A stretch of 64,000 nucleotides of DNA. Origin: Takakia lepidozioides (lineage: Eukaryota > Streptophyta > Takakiopsida > Takakiales > Takakiaceae). The stretch spans positions 26,288,001 through 26,352,000 of the forward strand of contig CM060734.1 of the NCBI GenBank assembly GCA_030704615.1, given 5' to 3'. The position numbers were made by a program, and so were the translations under genes. This document shows positions 1 through 11,368 of this stretch, piece by piece (the stretch's first letter is position 1; every line of letters starts with the position of its first letter). A model generated the notes under the pieces. That model was not told the origin of the DNA, made no database searches, and worked only from the letters and a program-made list of their open reading frames with translations.

Positions 1-690
1 ACTTAGCCATTTTCGGCCTAAGTCCCTAGTGTGGCTGGCCCGCAACTGGAAATTCGGCGCCGTTTTCCAGTTCTAGGCCCTATTGCCGTCCAGGGACTTA
101 GCCATTTTCGGGCTAAGTCCCTAGACTGGCTGGCCCTGAACTGGAAATTCGGCGCCCTTTTCCAGTTCCAGGCCATATTGCCGTTCAGGGACTTAGCCAT
201 TTTCGGGCTAAGTCCCTAGACTGGCTGGCCCTGAAGTGGAAATTCGGCGCCATATTCCAGTTCCAGGCCCTATTGCCGTCCACGGACTTAGCCATTTTCG
301 GTCTAAGTCCCTACGGTGGCTGGCCAGGAACTGGAAATTCGGCGCCGTTTTCCAGTTCTAGGCCCTATTGCTGTCCAGGGACTTAGCCATTTTCGGGCTA
401 AGTCCCTAGGGTGGCTGGCCCGGAACTGGAAATTCGGCGCCGTTTTCCAGTTCTAGGCCCTATTGCCGTCCAGGGACTTAGCCATTTTCGGGCTAAGTCC
501 CTAGACTGGCTGGCTCTGAACTGGAAATTCGGCGCCGTTTTCCAGTTCCAGGCCGTATTGCCGTTCAGGGACTTAGCCATTTTCGGGCTAAGTCCCTAGA
601 CTGGGTGGCCCTGAAGTGGAAATTCGGCGCCATATTCCAGTTGTAGGCCCTATTGCCGTTCAGGGACTTAGCCATTTTCGGACCTCATTG
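1..690. repeat. 95-bp hairpin satellite, 380-bp higher-order repeat
   Basis: The word ACTTAGCCAT recurs at 1, 96, 191, 286, 381, 476, 571 and 666, exactly every 95 bp, giving seven full units and a partial one. Units four apart are more alike than neighbours: the variants around 18-200 recur almost unchanged at 398-580. This indicates a 380-bp, four-unit higher-order repeat. Each unit has two inverted repeats. One is GGGACTTAGC paired with GCTAAGTCCC across a 9-nt loop. The other is AACTGGAAA paired with TTTCCAGTT around a GGCGCC loop and extended by GGCC ends. The array stops just before the splice acceptor of the next gene and runs off the left edge. Short ORFs inside it are artefacts. Confidence 0.93.
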
Positions 691-708
691 TGTTTTTCAT
701 GAATGCAG

Positions 709-3043
709 GTACTGTAAGTTCTCCTTTTGGAGAAAGGTCATCTGTCTTTCGAGCCACCATTCTTCCTGGCATGGAGGAACCCTGGGGCTGACTCCATGTA
801 CACTGACGATATTGTGAAGGAGTGGCATCTGGAACATTTGCGTGATTGCCCTTGGTATGTGGACCTTCCGCCCGGCTCGCTCGACCCATCCGAGTTTCAA
901 TTGAAGCTGGATGCTGAATTCCGACGAAACCGGGCTCCGCTGCCTCCGTTGGGTGCAAAAGAGGCAAAAGCGCTTGCGAACTCCAGGAAAGTGGCAGAGC
1001 TTGCTCAGGCAGGAATTCAAGAGAAATTGCATGAGAAGAGTAAAGGTCAAAGGAAAAGGACAAGGAAACAGGTGACTGCAGTAACACCCAAAAAGAAGAA
1101 ACCATCGGGGCATCGGAGGAGGCGCAGGAGGGGACCCAAGAGAGTGACTCCGACGCCGATTTTGTTCAAGGTCCTGCGACTGCTGTTGCTCCTACCGAGT
1201 CACCGGTCATCCGGGTTCCCAAGTCAGTTCGGAGTGGGACTGGCTCTGCCAAGAAGTTGGCATTTGAGGGCGAGCCTACACGGCGGTATTCGGCGGTGAC
1301 GTTTACGCACAGGCCAAAGCTAGAACCTCCAACCATCATCCAATGCGTCAATGAGAGCTTCCTTGACGCTCTCGCTGCCAGGGCGAAGAAGGTGGCACAC
1401 AACAAGTCTCTGGCGGAGCAGAAGGGGAAAGCCAAGAAGAGGGCTGCCGGTACAGAGCCTAAAGACACCCCTGGTTTTGAAGCCATGATGGAATTCTTCA
1501 CGGCTGTGAGCACGAATTGCAAGAGCACTCGGGGGGGGTTGAGGTGGAGAGAGCTTGCGACATGATTCTCCTCGACATTCCAGATGGGGAGCTGCTGGAG
1601 GGCCTGGATGGTGTGCCCACCTAGAACAGGTTTACTGAGGACTACTGGAAAGCCGGGTTGGGCTGGCGGGGATGCTTCTGGATGACGGTGGATGTGTGGT
1701 TGTCCTTGCCACGAGAGGGAAGACCACAGAGAATGCGGTGGCAAGGTGGACACCGAAAAGTGTCACCCCGGTCCTCCTCAGAAAATGGTTCTGCATCAGT
1801 ACGCAGGGGTTGCGAACAGAGGGCCAAAGTGTAAGTTATCAATCTATTGCATTCACTTCATATTGTGGTGTATGTTAAGTAGACCCTGGAATTGATCCCT
1901 TCTTTGTTGGATGTGCAGACATTGGTGTTTGAGGCATATTGCTTTGTGAAGAGAGGGTCTACGTTCAAATTCCGCAACGACGGTCGTCTTGTTGATGCCG
2001 CTGTGGACCCTGTAACCTACGATGTCCTCTACAACTATGTGCCCCACTCTAGTATGCCAAAGGACACAAAGACAGGCAAACCGTGGCGGTACAGCCGGAC
2101 CCGGAGCCCTGCTTTCATCCAGACCCTCATGGAGACGTGCTCGGATGTCCAAGGGCGGATTCTGGACCTCACATGCGGCACGGGTAAGCCTTCACGTGCT
2201 CAGTTTGTCCCCTGGCCCCATTGCAATTGCATGCCGCAAGCTATTAACCGCCCGCTTTGTTCCTCAGGTGCTTCAATGTGGGCAGGGACGTTGTCCGACA
2301 GGCATGTGTTCGCCTTCGAGCCAGATACTGCCCTCCACAACTCGGAACTTGCAGCAGCTGAACGTCTGCCGAAAGAGGAAGAGGCATCCTCGGAGGATGA
2401 GGAAAAATCCGAGAAAGAGCAGGGGGAGGAAGTTGGGATCGAGGCCGAGGAGCCCCCGGTTTACGAGTGAGTGGTGGCATTGTAAGTTGCCTCCAGATTT
2501 TGTGAGGCACCTCCCTCCGCTCTCTTATTTCATTGAAAACCGCTGGTATTGACATTCTTCAAGTGGATTTGTTCTTACTGTAGGATGCCAAGTACTGCCG
2601 GAGGGACGTCTACACCGGAGTTCATGGGCAGGAGGAACGTGCCTTTTTTTGCCAGGGGGGATTTCATGCCTAGTCCAGAAAGGGAGTACATCCTTCCTAC
2701 TTATGCTGCCCGGTTTGCTTCGGTGTCCATTAGGAGGTGTTCCGAACGTAGTCGTGTACAGCAGATTTTAGACGAGGCAAGCCTCAAGAAAATGAAGATG
2801 AGGGAGGAGGCAGCAGCTATTAGAGCCCGTCGGGCTCGTAGATTTGTGTTGGATTCTACTGAGGAAAGTGGGGGAGAAGACGCAGAAGATTCCCAGGAGG
2901 TGAGGTGGACAGTCCCCCAAAGAGAGGACGGGATTTTTGAGAGGCATAGTGGAACTGATGCATCACAGAGCTCGGAGGATGAGGGGGATGAGGGGGATGA
3001 GGAAGAAGGTGGGGCAAGTTCCTCGGAGGGTGTAGGAGAGTAG
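709..3043 (+). pseudogene. Spliced, broken gene for a DNA-methylase-like protein
   Basis: The first visible exon begins after an acceptor at 707-708. Its coding drifts through a frame change near 720-727 (T run), near 1,090 (A-rich run) and at the G8 run 1531-1538, and meets an in-frame TAG at 1622-1624. GT-AG introns then fit in phase at 1831-1918, 2184-2267 and 2467-2583; the final exon ends at TAG 3041-3043 and AATAAA follows near 3,107. The N-terminal part carries the motif Y-T-x2-I-x-K-x-W-x4-H-x-R-D-C-x-W-Y-x-D, then a basic tract and an acidic tract. Next come a D-I-P-D-G segment (about 1574-1588), where N4/N6 DNA methylases have DPPY, a hydrophobic L-L-D-D-G-G-C-V-V-V-L strand, and D-L-T-C-G-T-G across the 2184-2267 intron, matching SAM-binding motif I. 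Motif IV before motif I is the permuted beta-class order. The C-terminus is acidic and low-complexity. The methylase assignment is inference; the order of motifs and splice phases are visible. Confidence 0.6.
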
Positions 3044-3099
3044 TGCCCATTCCGGCTATGACAGTTAGAACACACTTGTATAGACGTGGCTTGCCACAA

Positions 3100-3125
3100 A
3101 ATTTGCAATAAAATGTTGCATTTCA
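3100..3125 (+). promoter_or_regulatory. Probable poly(A) signal of the methylase-like gene
   Basis: AATAAAATG lies about 65 bp after the stop codon at 3043, at a normal distance for a eukaryotic polyadenylation signal. Confidence 0.5.
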
Positions 3126-3209
3126 AGTCCACTGGTGCCACATTCCAACTTCACATGACCCTATTTCCGTGCCTCCTAACCCTATTTCCGTGGACTCACA
3201 ATGGTCTGC

Positions 3210-4473
3210 TCATGCTTTTTTTTTTTTCCGCTCATGCTCATGCCGCTCATGAAATAGCAACCCCCGCCTGGTTGGAGTTATCAACCCATATAGCAGATCC
3301 GTACTCCAAGGCAGGTCTAATAACGCGACAAAGCATGGTTTTCTTAACCTCAGAGTTGACCCCTCTACAATGGAAAAATTTAGTGAGCCCCAGAGCTTTG
3401 CCCTTGCTAGTTTGAACAACTTTCCGGATATGTGCATCCCAATTACAATTGGAGGAAAACTCAACGCCCAGGTAAGTGTAGGAGGGACCGGGATCTCTTG
3501 GCTACCCCACTGCCACTTAAGATCACTTCCTCCCTCTCCTCTGTCGTTGAATGCTACCACTGCACATTTGCTGACATTAGCCTCTAGCCCCCAAAGATCA
3601 AAGTATCTCTTCGCGCAATCAATCAACTCCTGGAGATTGGTTGGAGTCTCCCCTATGCCTGCGAAGTCATCCGCAAACATATATAAGGGCTGGTATGGTG
3701 GTATCACCCACCCTTAACCCAAATCCCTCACTTTCCACATTCTTGAGGAGTTGATTGATGAAAACATTGAAGAGCAGAGGGGAGAGAGTACATCCTTGAG
3801 CTACACCTTGGTCTATGTCAAAGAAGTTGGACTTCTGTCCGTTAACAGTGACACAGCTTTTGGTGTGAGCATACAAATGGTGGACAACTCTCCACATCTT
3901 TCCCTTCATCCCACAAGACCAGAGGCGGAACCATAGGCCATCTCTCCACACCGTGTCATAAGCCTTTTTGACATCCAGGAAAAAGACATAAGTGGGTTTC
4001 CCTTCTTTTTTCCTTCCCTGGATAATCTGGCTTAGAGTGAAGATATGATCCACACAGCCCCTGTTTCGCCGAAAGCTAGCTTGGCCTTCGTGGAAACAAC
4101 CTCTAGACTCCAGATCAACCTCGAGACGAGTACTTATAACTCTGCAGAATGTCTTGCCAACAGCATTGAGGAGCGTGATGCCACGGTAGTTCCCCGGTTC
4201 TTCTCTGTCACCCTTCTTGTATAGATTGACAATGACCCCCTGTCGCCAGCGAAAGGGGATCATTTCAGTCTTCCAGATAAGGTTAAAGAGGAGAACTAGG
4301 GCCTCTATCATGGGATCGCCACCGTGCTTGATAAGCTCGTTGACAATACCATCAGGTCCACCAGCTTTATATCCATTTAAATGTTCAATTGCTTCCACAA
4401 TCTCAGAAGAACTAATGGGAGCGTTATAAGCCATTGAAATATACTCCAGTTCATCAGGGCTGTTTTGAATCAT
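3210..4473 (-). pseudogene. LINE reverse transcriptase
   Basis: The main frame (3667-4473) has K-A-G-G-P-D-G-I, the N-Y-R-G-I-T-L-L-N block, F-F-L-D-V-K-K-A-Y-D-T-V (palm motif A) and G-V-A-Q-G-C-T-L-S-P-L-L-F-N (motif B'). It shifts frame near 3,680 into 3210-3707, which holds F-A-D-D (the catalytic motif C box) and the thumb. These are the ordered blocks of a LINE reverse transcriptase, which copies its RNA at the nicked target. An upstream fragment in another frame (4470-4715) bridges to the endonuclease. The frameshift makes this copy non-functional. Confidence 0.9.
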
Positions 4474-5562
4474 AGGAACAGTTTTTCCAACTGTGTCCCT
4501 CCATTCAGCAAAAGACCCCTCACTGTTAGACCTAGAAGTTCTGCCAAAGATACTGAGTGATTTTCAAAGGTTTTGACAATGTCAACCGATGAAGTCACCA
4601 CTGCACCTTTAGTAGTCTTCGGCGCTTGTACTTGCTGACCGTTTTTAGGCTTGTACAAACGTTGAAGGGCCAACCAGAATTTCTTGTCATTACCACCATG
4701 GTGGTTTGAGTTCATACCCCTGTATAACTTATCCCAGTATAATTTCTTCTGAGACCTAACAAGCTGATTGATATCTTTACGGAGCTGGTAGTACCTCGCC
4801 TACAATTCTCTGTTGGTTTTCAAATTGCAGCACTCTTTATAGAGGGCTCGTCTCTCATCTTGAGTTTGATCTCATTGGTCACCAATTAACAGCTCTACCG
4901 TAGACAATTAGTTTCCTCCCAATGATCTTGTCAGCCACGGAGGAAACGAAACTCTCCCAAGAGTCCACTGCTCTTTCAACTTCATTTCTTGCTTTGTCAG
5001 AGCGAGACTGAAGTTCTTGGAGTGATTGGACAAAGTGAGGGAGAGCCTCTTGCAAGGCCTGGACGTACTCAGCCTTGACCTCCTCATTATGAAATTTTTC
5101 TATGCGCCACTTCCGAATCGAACGTTTCAGAGATCTCTTGGTGTTGGGAAAACACCTTTTGATCTTAGTCCAAACCAGAAAGTGGTTAGAGGTACCAATA
5201 TCAGTTCTGTCAATCAACACATTGGTACACTGGGGAAACAAATTTTTGTCCATTATGATATAGTCCACAATGGAACGTTCCCCAGTTTGGGATTTCTCAC
5301 GAGTCCACTGCACTTGGTCACCTCTTGTCCTGTTATTCAAGGTCAAAAGCTGAAGCTCTTCCAGACAGTTAATTAACCGTCTGCCATTAGAATTCAGCTC
5401 GTCCTCACCAAAAGGCCCAATGATATCGTCCTGATGGAGCCCTTTGCCCACCCGGGCATTGAAGTCACCCAATAGCACTACCTGACCTTTGGCAAGGAAC
5501 GAAGCACAGTCCAGCTTTACATCTTCGAAGGAGAGAGTGAAAGTGAAAGTATGAGGAAGCAA
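3217..5562 (-). mobile_element. 5'-truncated non-LTR retrotransposon (LINE)
   Basis: On the minus strand an endonuclease C-terminal half, a linker and a reverse transcriptase follow in the usual LINE order. The element ends in a T run at about 3,217-3,229, which is the poly(A) tail in element orientation. The N-terminal half of the endonuclease and any ORF1 are absent, as expected from incomplete reverse transcription. Coding is broken by stops between 4,473 and 4,879 and by a frameshift near 3,680, so the copy is dead. I could not find a matching target-site duplication at 5,562. Confidence 0.88.
4879..5562 (-). pseudogene. LINE apurinic-type endonuclease, C-terminal half
   Basis: The 227-codon frame contains L-L-G-D-F-N-A-R-V-G near its start, the EEP endonuclease G-D-F-N catalytic block. 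It continues with S-I-V-D-Y-I-I-M-D and T-S-N-H-F-L-V, the equivalent of the terminal S-D-H motif with N in place of D. In the family this nuclease nicks the target to prime reverse transcription. The first half of the domain, with the metal-binding N and E residues, is missing, so it cannot be active. The downstream part is helical and joins the linker before the reverse transcriptase. Confidence 0.85.
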
Positions 5563-5569
5563 TCAGGGT

Positions 5570-6190
5570 TAGCTGCTGGAGTCAGAGTCGTCACTAGGGC
5601 CTGAGTGAGAGAGATGAAAATTGGGAAGAGCGGAAGTGACTTGGGGTTTTCTTTCACCAAATACAATTGTCAGTAATCAGCAGGAAATAGCTGAAGGGGT
5701 GTGGCTATGTTGAGGCCAGTGTCTTGTGGATGTTGGGTCAAGTTTGAGAGTTTTCATCGAGAGAGAGAGAGAGAGAAAAATCTGAGAGCTATGATAGTAA
5801 TCTGCTCTGGTGATTCTTATAGGGCCCACCCTCGACAGAGGGCAGTATGCGTGAGGCGAAGTGGCTCTTAGTTACGCCGGCTTTGGCCGGAGTCTTCTCT
5901 CTCTCTCTCTCTGCTCTGGTGATCAAGTGTTGCTTAAAGAAGAAGATGGTGATGAAGCAAAGGGTAACCATGCAGCAAGTATGAGCGTGCTTAGTAAGTT
6001 AGCATAATGAAGAGTGAAGGGATTAGAGTGAAGGGAGGGCGGGGAGTGGAGGGGGAGAGTGAGGGACGGAGGGGGCAGGGAAGGCAGGGCAGGGTAGGGA
6101 AGTGAGGGGAGAGTGAGGGAGGGAGGCCATGATAGGGAGTGCAATATTCATGTTTTAATACAATTCTGATATGGGTCATTGTAAGGGTAT
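5570..6190. repeat. GA/TC microsatellites and purine-rich GGGA tract
   Basis: (GA)n occurs at about 5,757-5,777, (TC)n at about 5,893-5,912, and a G/A-only tract at about 6,010-6,125. I see no supported gene here. Confidence 0.75.
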
Positions 6191-7650
6191 CAGTGTGTGA
6201 TGTTCCAAGCATTCACAGCATTGGACATTCTGCAATTTAAGGCACTTTGGAATATGAAGGTTTGTATGCAATCATACTCTGACCTTCTCATCTCTCTAAT
6301 CATAAGTTCTAATTTCTATGGTTTTTTTTGTCAAGCTGCACCAAAGCACACAAAAGACATGATGACAACCCAGGCTGGAGGTGCAAGTGGCCCACCCCCG
6401 ACATGGGTGCAACAAGGCCCCAATAGCCCTTGGGTGTGTTCAGCAGGAGTAGTTCTGAAATGTGTGTTTTGTTGGTGGGAGTGCAGATAGCTTTCACCGG
6501 TGTGGTATATTCATGTCTGCTACTTGCATATATGGGGCAGGCTGTTTCTGTCCAAGAACCAGAATGACATCTCAAAGAGCTTCTATAAGTCCATCCCAAG
6601 TATAGCATCTTTGCCCTGGAGTCCTGATGTCTGTAGCTCTTCTGTGCTACATTTTGCAAGTTACTTTCACATTAAGTATGAGATGAATAGAGAGCAGCGT
6701 GACTAACGCATGTAACGGAGTGGCTCTTTTGGCCAGCAATTGTTTCTATGCTGCTTGTGGGTGGAAGACTTTTCTCCCTGTCTGTGGCTTGGCCTCCAAA
6801 AAAAGAAAGAGTAAGACGTTTGACTAATGACTTGCAAGGGCATAGAACAACACATACAAGGAGAAATGCTTTTTGGTAACTTACATTTGAGAGCCTATAT
6901 TTTGTGGTGGCAACACTAGCATCTATTGTGGGGAGTCAGGCCGTCATATCAGCCACATTCTCCATCATTAAGCAATGTATGGCACTTGGTTGCTTCCCTC
7001 GTTTGAAAGTGGGGCACACCTCTGAGCACATTAATGGGCAGATCTACATCCTTGAGATTAATTGGACCTTATTGGTGTTGTGTCTACCAATCACTATCTG
7101 TTTCCAAGACACCATCAGTTCAGGGAAGTTTTCTGCCTAACTTTATTTTCATCAGACAATTTCCTGGCAATGGACATCGCTTTGGACAATTCAGCCTCTA
7201 AGTCAGATTTATCCAGCAGGGTCAAGACTTGCGTACTTAGATTCACATCCTTTTCACTCTTCCGCCAGGACTTGGCAGCCCTAGAAAACAGCCAAGGTGA
7301 CCCTGAGTTGTAGGAAATCCCTATCCACATTGGCATTGTTCATTTCAAACTATCATTTGCAGTAAAGTTTTCATGGTATTTTGCATGCTTGTGATTCCTA
7401 GGCCATTCTTTATTTTCTTTAGTTTATGTGGCCTTTGTCGTTCATGGTTGGTTTGGTAGGATGTAGTGATTAATGGAAATCTTGCCTGCCCAGCCAGACC
7501 CCAATGGGCTCCTATCCCGACTACTATCACTGCCCTCTGCTCGCTAAGAGTACCCCGTCACTCCACCCCCTGATCCTCTCGCAAGAATCGTGCCAAGGCC
7601 CTCTGGATGAGCTCGTCCAGCTCGGCTATACATGGGCAGTTATCCTCGGG
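6190..7650. other. No supported gene
   Basis: Short ORFs on both strands lack recognisable motifs or splice partners. A minus-strand frame at 7115-7336 looks like a short coiled coil and could be a stray exon, but nothing else supports it. Confidence 0.4.
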
Positions 7651-8078
7651 CTTCTTGCTACTTTCTATCAAGGCTACGACATAGCCTAGAGCTGCAATAT
7701 AACAAAGCCAGCAATCGTGCTCGTTTCGGGTGTAATAGAGTTATCTGTGGGACCAAACTGCTAGGACCAGGAAAATGGGGGTGGCAGGAGTTTGGTGCCG
7801 AGTTTTGTTCGTCGTTCTTGCGGAGGCAGTCAAAGGTCACGAGCTCGCGCCATAGCAAGCTACTGGCTCCAAGTCGCGCATCTGTGGAGCACGTTTGCAG
7901 TTGTGCTCGTTTGCAGGTTGGAGTGCGCGCGGTGGGGAATCGTGGCCAGCGGCTGGTGTTTTCTTTTTTTTCAGTTGCGTGCATTCTAATCCTTAGGTGG
8001 GCTTCGGTGACTTCTTCGGAGACTTCTCAGCTGCAGGTTGTTTCACTTTGGGGGTTTGGGGGCAACTCAGCTGTACCT

Positions 8079-8814
8079 ATGGCAGACTGTGAGTATGAAT
8101 TGGACTACATCCTCAAGGAGTTTCAAGACATAGAGGGCACTCAAGCATTCCCTGAGCCTGAAGCATTCCCGGACGATGATGTTCCTTGTAGCCAAAAATT
8201 GCCAATGAAGAGGAAGAATCCGGCACCATGGATGGACAAGGCTAATTGTGGACTCTTTCCACTTGAGCACCATGGCTACGGCCTACAATCACCATTTTTC
8301 TTTGTACAGCAAGGGCAAGAAGCAGGTCACCCAATTGATTCCATCCGTTGTGTGGAAGGCGGTATACACACACTATCTGGAAGTCCACCCTAATTCTGAA
8401 TTTGCTGAGGAGACTCTGAAGGACCGTCTACGGGAAACGCTCAAGGAATTGAAAACAGGCACATCAAATGAAGAGGATTATGACAAGGCGGTGTTACAGA
8501 GTGACGAAATGTTGGTGAGATTAAAGAGTACCGATGGCCATGCCACTCGGAATGTACTCAAGAGGCGAAACAACTTTTTACAATCAGGAAGTCCGTCCCT
8601 GATCCCATCAACAGCTTCTACTGGTGTGGGGGAATCGGATGCACCACCGCCTGTACCTAGTCTTGGCACCGAGTGTAGTCCTGCAATTTCTAATGCAACT
8701 ATAGGGTCTAAGTCCTCAGATGAAAAACCAATGAGCAAGTCTGAGATGCTCCAGCAGCAATCTCGTAGCATTGCTACCATGGCCCAGCAATTTCAGACTT
8801 CATCTGTTCCGTGA
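8079..8814 (+). pseudogene. SANT/Myb-like DNA-binding protein, frameshifted
   Basis: The start ATG at 8079 opens an acidic N-terminus followed by K-R-K-N-P-A-P-W-M-D-K-A-N. A one-base shift near 8,250-8,260 moves coding into the 8248-8814 frame, which has W-K-A-V-Y-T-H-Y, then L-K-D-R-L-R-E-T-L-K-E-L-K. This is the tryptophan and L-K-x-R spacing of the Myb/SANT-like fold found in Myb_DNA-bind_3 proteins. A Ser/Thr-rich tail ends in a Gln-rich helix. PIF/Harbinger transposons commonly encode such a protein as a DNA-binding partner of the DDE transposase, and a Harbinger transposase lies 3 kb downstream on the other strand. The pairing is inference; the two could be unrelated. Confidence 0.55.
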
Positions 8815-8984
8815 CGCCCTCTTAGCTGCCAAGTTGGAAATCAGCCAAGAGAAGCATAACAAGGTCAAAATCAGCAATTTAAAGCAGGCCGAGACCTAGG
8901 TGTGATAAGTGACGATGAGTTTAAGCTGTAGGTTAAAGCTATCTTGCATTTGTAGTGATCTGTCTAGTAGTCCCCATCCCAGCC

Positions 8985-10240
8985 TGTGATGATCGGTGCC
9001 GATCATTACTTCTAGTTATTTATTTATTTTTATTTTTATTTTATTTTTTGCTTTTGATATTTGGCATTTGGGTGGATGTGATGATCGGTGCCAGCCATCA
9101 CTTCTGTCGGTGCCGCCGATCATTTAAATTTTATAATTTTTAAATTAAATTAATTTTTTTTTAAATTTATTAAAAAAATAAAAAATAAAATAAAAAAAAA
9201 AACCTTTTCCTTCATTCGGCATTTGGGTGCCGACCATCACATCTGTCGGTGCCGCCAATCATCACTCTCCGTTTTTTTTTTTTTTTTCCTTTGGGACATT
9301 CGGCATTTGGGTAGATGTGATGGTCGGCACCGACCATCACTTTTGTCGGTGCCGCTGATCATCACTTTCTGTTTTTATTTTTATTTTTTAATAATTAAAT
9401 AATAAATTAAAATTAAAATTAAAATAATAAAATTGGCTTTTGACATTCGGCATTTGAGCGGATGCGATGGTCAGTGCCGACCATCACTTCTGCCAGTGCC
9501 GCTGATCATTATTTTTTTTTATTTTTTTTTAAATTTGTTTTTTGACATTCCGCATTTGGGTGGATGCGATGGTCGGTGCCGACAATCACTTTTGTCGGTG
9601 CTGCCGATCATCACTCTCCGTTTTTTTTTTGGCTTTTGGCTTTTGGCTTTTGGCTTTTGATATTCGGCATTTGGGTAGATGTGATGGTCGGTGCCGAACA
9701 TCACTTCTGTCAGTGCCGCCGATCTTTTTTTTTGGCTTTTGACATTCGGCATTAGGGCGGATGCGATGGTCGGTGCCGACCATTACTTCTGTCAATGTCG
9801 TCGATCATCATTTTCTGTTTTTTTTTTTTTTTAATTTTTTTGGCTTTTGACATTCGACATTTGGGTGGATGTGATGGTCGGTGCCGACAATCACTTCTAT
9901 CGGTGTCACCGGAGTCATAAGAACGCTCCCCTCCAAGGCTACGTCCTCCCAAAATCCTAGATTTTATCTACCACTGGCGCCTTAGATAATGGCTCCTAAC
10001 CCTTAGAGGGGTATAAATTAAATCTAATAGCTAAAGGTAAGAATACCCTCCTTTAAGGGAATTTGCAGACGCATTGCCCGCTGGGTAAAATGCCCCCGCC
10101 ACGTGGCGGGGCGCAGATCATCCGATTTTTTATTATATAAATATATAAATATATAAATATATAAATAAATTTAAGGTGGCTTTTGACATTTGGCATTTGG
10201 GTGGATGCGATGGTCGGTGCCGCCGATCATCACTTCTGTT
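8985..10240. repeat. Hairpin array A: GTGATGGTCGGTGCCGACCATCAC units
   Basis: About ten copies of a 24-bp near-palindrome centred on CGGTGCCG sit near 9,002, 9,088, 9,328, 9,477, 9,578, 9,690, 9,772, 9,882 and 10,216, with a half-copy near 9,227. After the palindrome comes a diverged half-site (TCTGTCGGTGCCGCCGATCAT), then poly-T or AT-rich filler, then TTTGACATTCGGCATTTGGG. Spacing is mostly 80-150 bp. All ORFs here are repeat artefacts. A strip at 9,900-10,130 interrupts the array and holds unrelated sequence. Confidence 0.85.
10094..10111. promoter_or_regulatory. 18-bp perfect palindrome with G-box core
   Basis: CCCCGCCACGTGGCGGGG is its own reverse complement and is centred on CACGTG, the bHLH/bZIP G-box. 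No promoter context supports a role. Confidence 0.4.
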
Positions 10241-10382
10241 TTTTTTTTGTTTTTGTTGTATGCCCAGGGAACGCCACTTGTTTCTAGAATTCCACATCTT
10301 GAAGGGGAGGAGAGATTCGGCTCCTGTAAGAGGAAATTGAACACCCCACCTGGTTCGGATTCCGATTCGCACAGGGCAGACC

Positions 10383-11108
10383 GTGATAACTTCTCGAAGC
10401 CTCGTGTTCCTCTGCATGACAGATCCATGTCCGGGACCTCCATCCTGGAAGAATCTCCGACACGACGGTAGGCTCCAGCATCAAGACGATAGATGTGTGC
10501 ATGGAACTGTGCATCCTTCCGTGGTGATGAAGCCAACTCCTCCAACCGTTTGGCCCGTCCAGGTGGGAACACATCTCACGAGTCAGGAGATTGCAATGCT
10601 GGAGGAGGCAGACTTTTCCCTTGCGAAACAACCCCAACTGCATGCATGTGCTTTTACTTCTGCATCCTCTCGGGTCCCTCCGGCAAATCCTCACTTGTGG
10701 CCAACCAAACGAGATGGAAAGCTGGTTCGGCGTTTCAATCCAACCGCTGAGCACTTCGGCAAAGTGGAGTCCGCAAGAATGCTCCAAGCTCGTGTTGCAA
10801 ACACCACGGAAGTGCCCGATCCAGGATATGGTCGGGTGTACAAAATGATCACTTCGACATCTGCTGTTCATGACAGGGCCTACGACATCACGGTTTCCAA
10901 TTTCCCCAATTGCACATGTCCTGATTTTGTGAATATGTTATCAACCAGTTTGGGCAAGAGAGGTAAATTCATACCCTGCAAACATTTGTATTTCATATTT
11001 TTGAAGATGATGGTTTGCGATCCCAAACATGACAACTTCGTTCACCAGGCCACTCTGAGTTTCAACGAGGTCGATACTCTATTGCAGCGGGATACAACAC
11101 ATAGGTAG
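10383..11108 (+). pseudogene. SWIM zinc-finger protein, Mutator-like element remnant
   Basis: The last 120 codons contain T-K-R-D-G-K-L-V-R-R, then E-S-A-R-x-L-Q-A-R-V-A, P-D-P-G-Y-G-R-V-Y, and N-F-P-N-C-T-C-P-D-F followed by I-P-C-K-H. The last two form the C-x-C-x(n)-C-x-H SWIM finger. The same block, residue for residue in many places, is on the minus strand at 60,174-60,743. SWIM fingers are usual at the C-terminus of Mutator-like and FAR1-type transposases. No transposase core sits upstream, where hairpin array A lies, so this is probably a severed 3' exon. The first 90 codons are not conserved and the true start is unknown. Confidence 0.65.
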
Positions 11109-11368
11109 CATCTGCTATGCAATGTGGTATGTGGCCGACCATGCTATGAAATGTGCAATTTGCAACATTGTCATGGAAATTCAATTCAAATCAATTCGTT
11201 TGCAACATCGTCGGCGGTGCAATGATATGACGTCCCTTATCCCTCCATTATGCTTCCAACTATACTGAGTGAGCTCTGAGTGACAACTTTTAAAAGCACG
11301 TGCATCATTGCACCTTTCGAAGTCTACATGTTTTCCTGTCGCTATGCACTGCAATCATCTTTTGAAGA

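Noticed and set aside
709-3043. Bacterial methylase contamination
   Set aside because: Three phase-consistent GT-AG introns, a poly(A) signal and a paralogous exon elsewhere in the window argue for a eukaryotic gene.
8985-10240. CRISPR-like array of palindromic repeats with spacers
   Set aside because: Spacers are low-complexity and similar, repeats are imperfect, and introns and plant transposons show this is nuclear eukaryotic DNA without cas genes.
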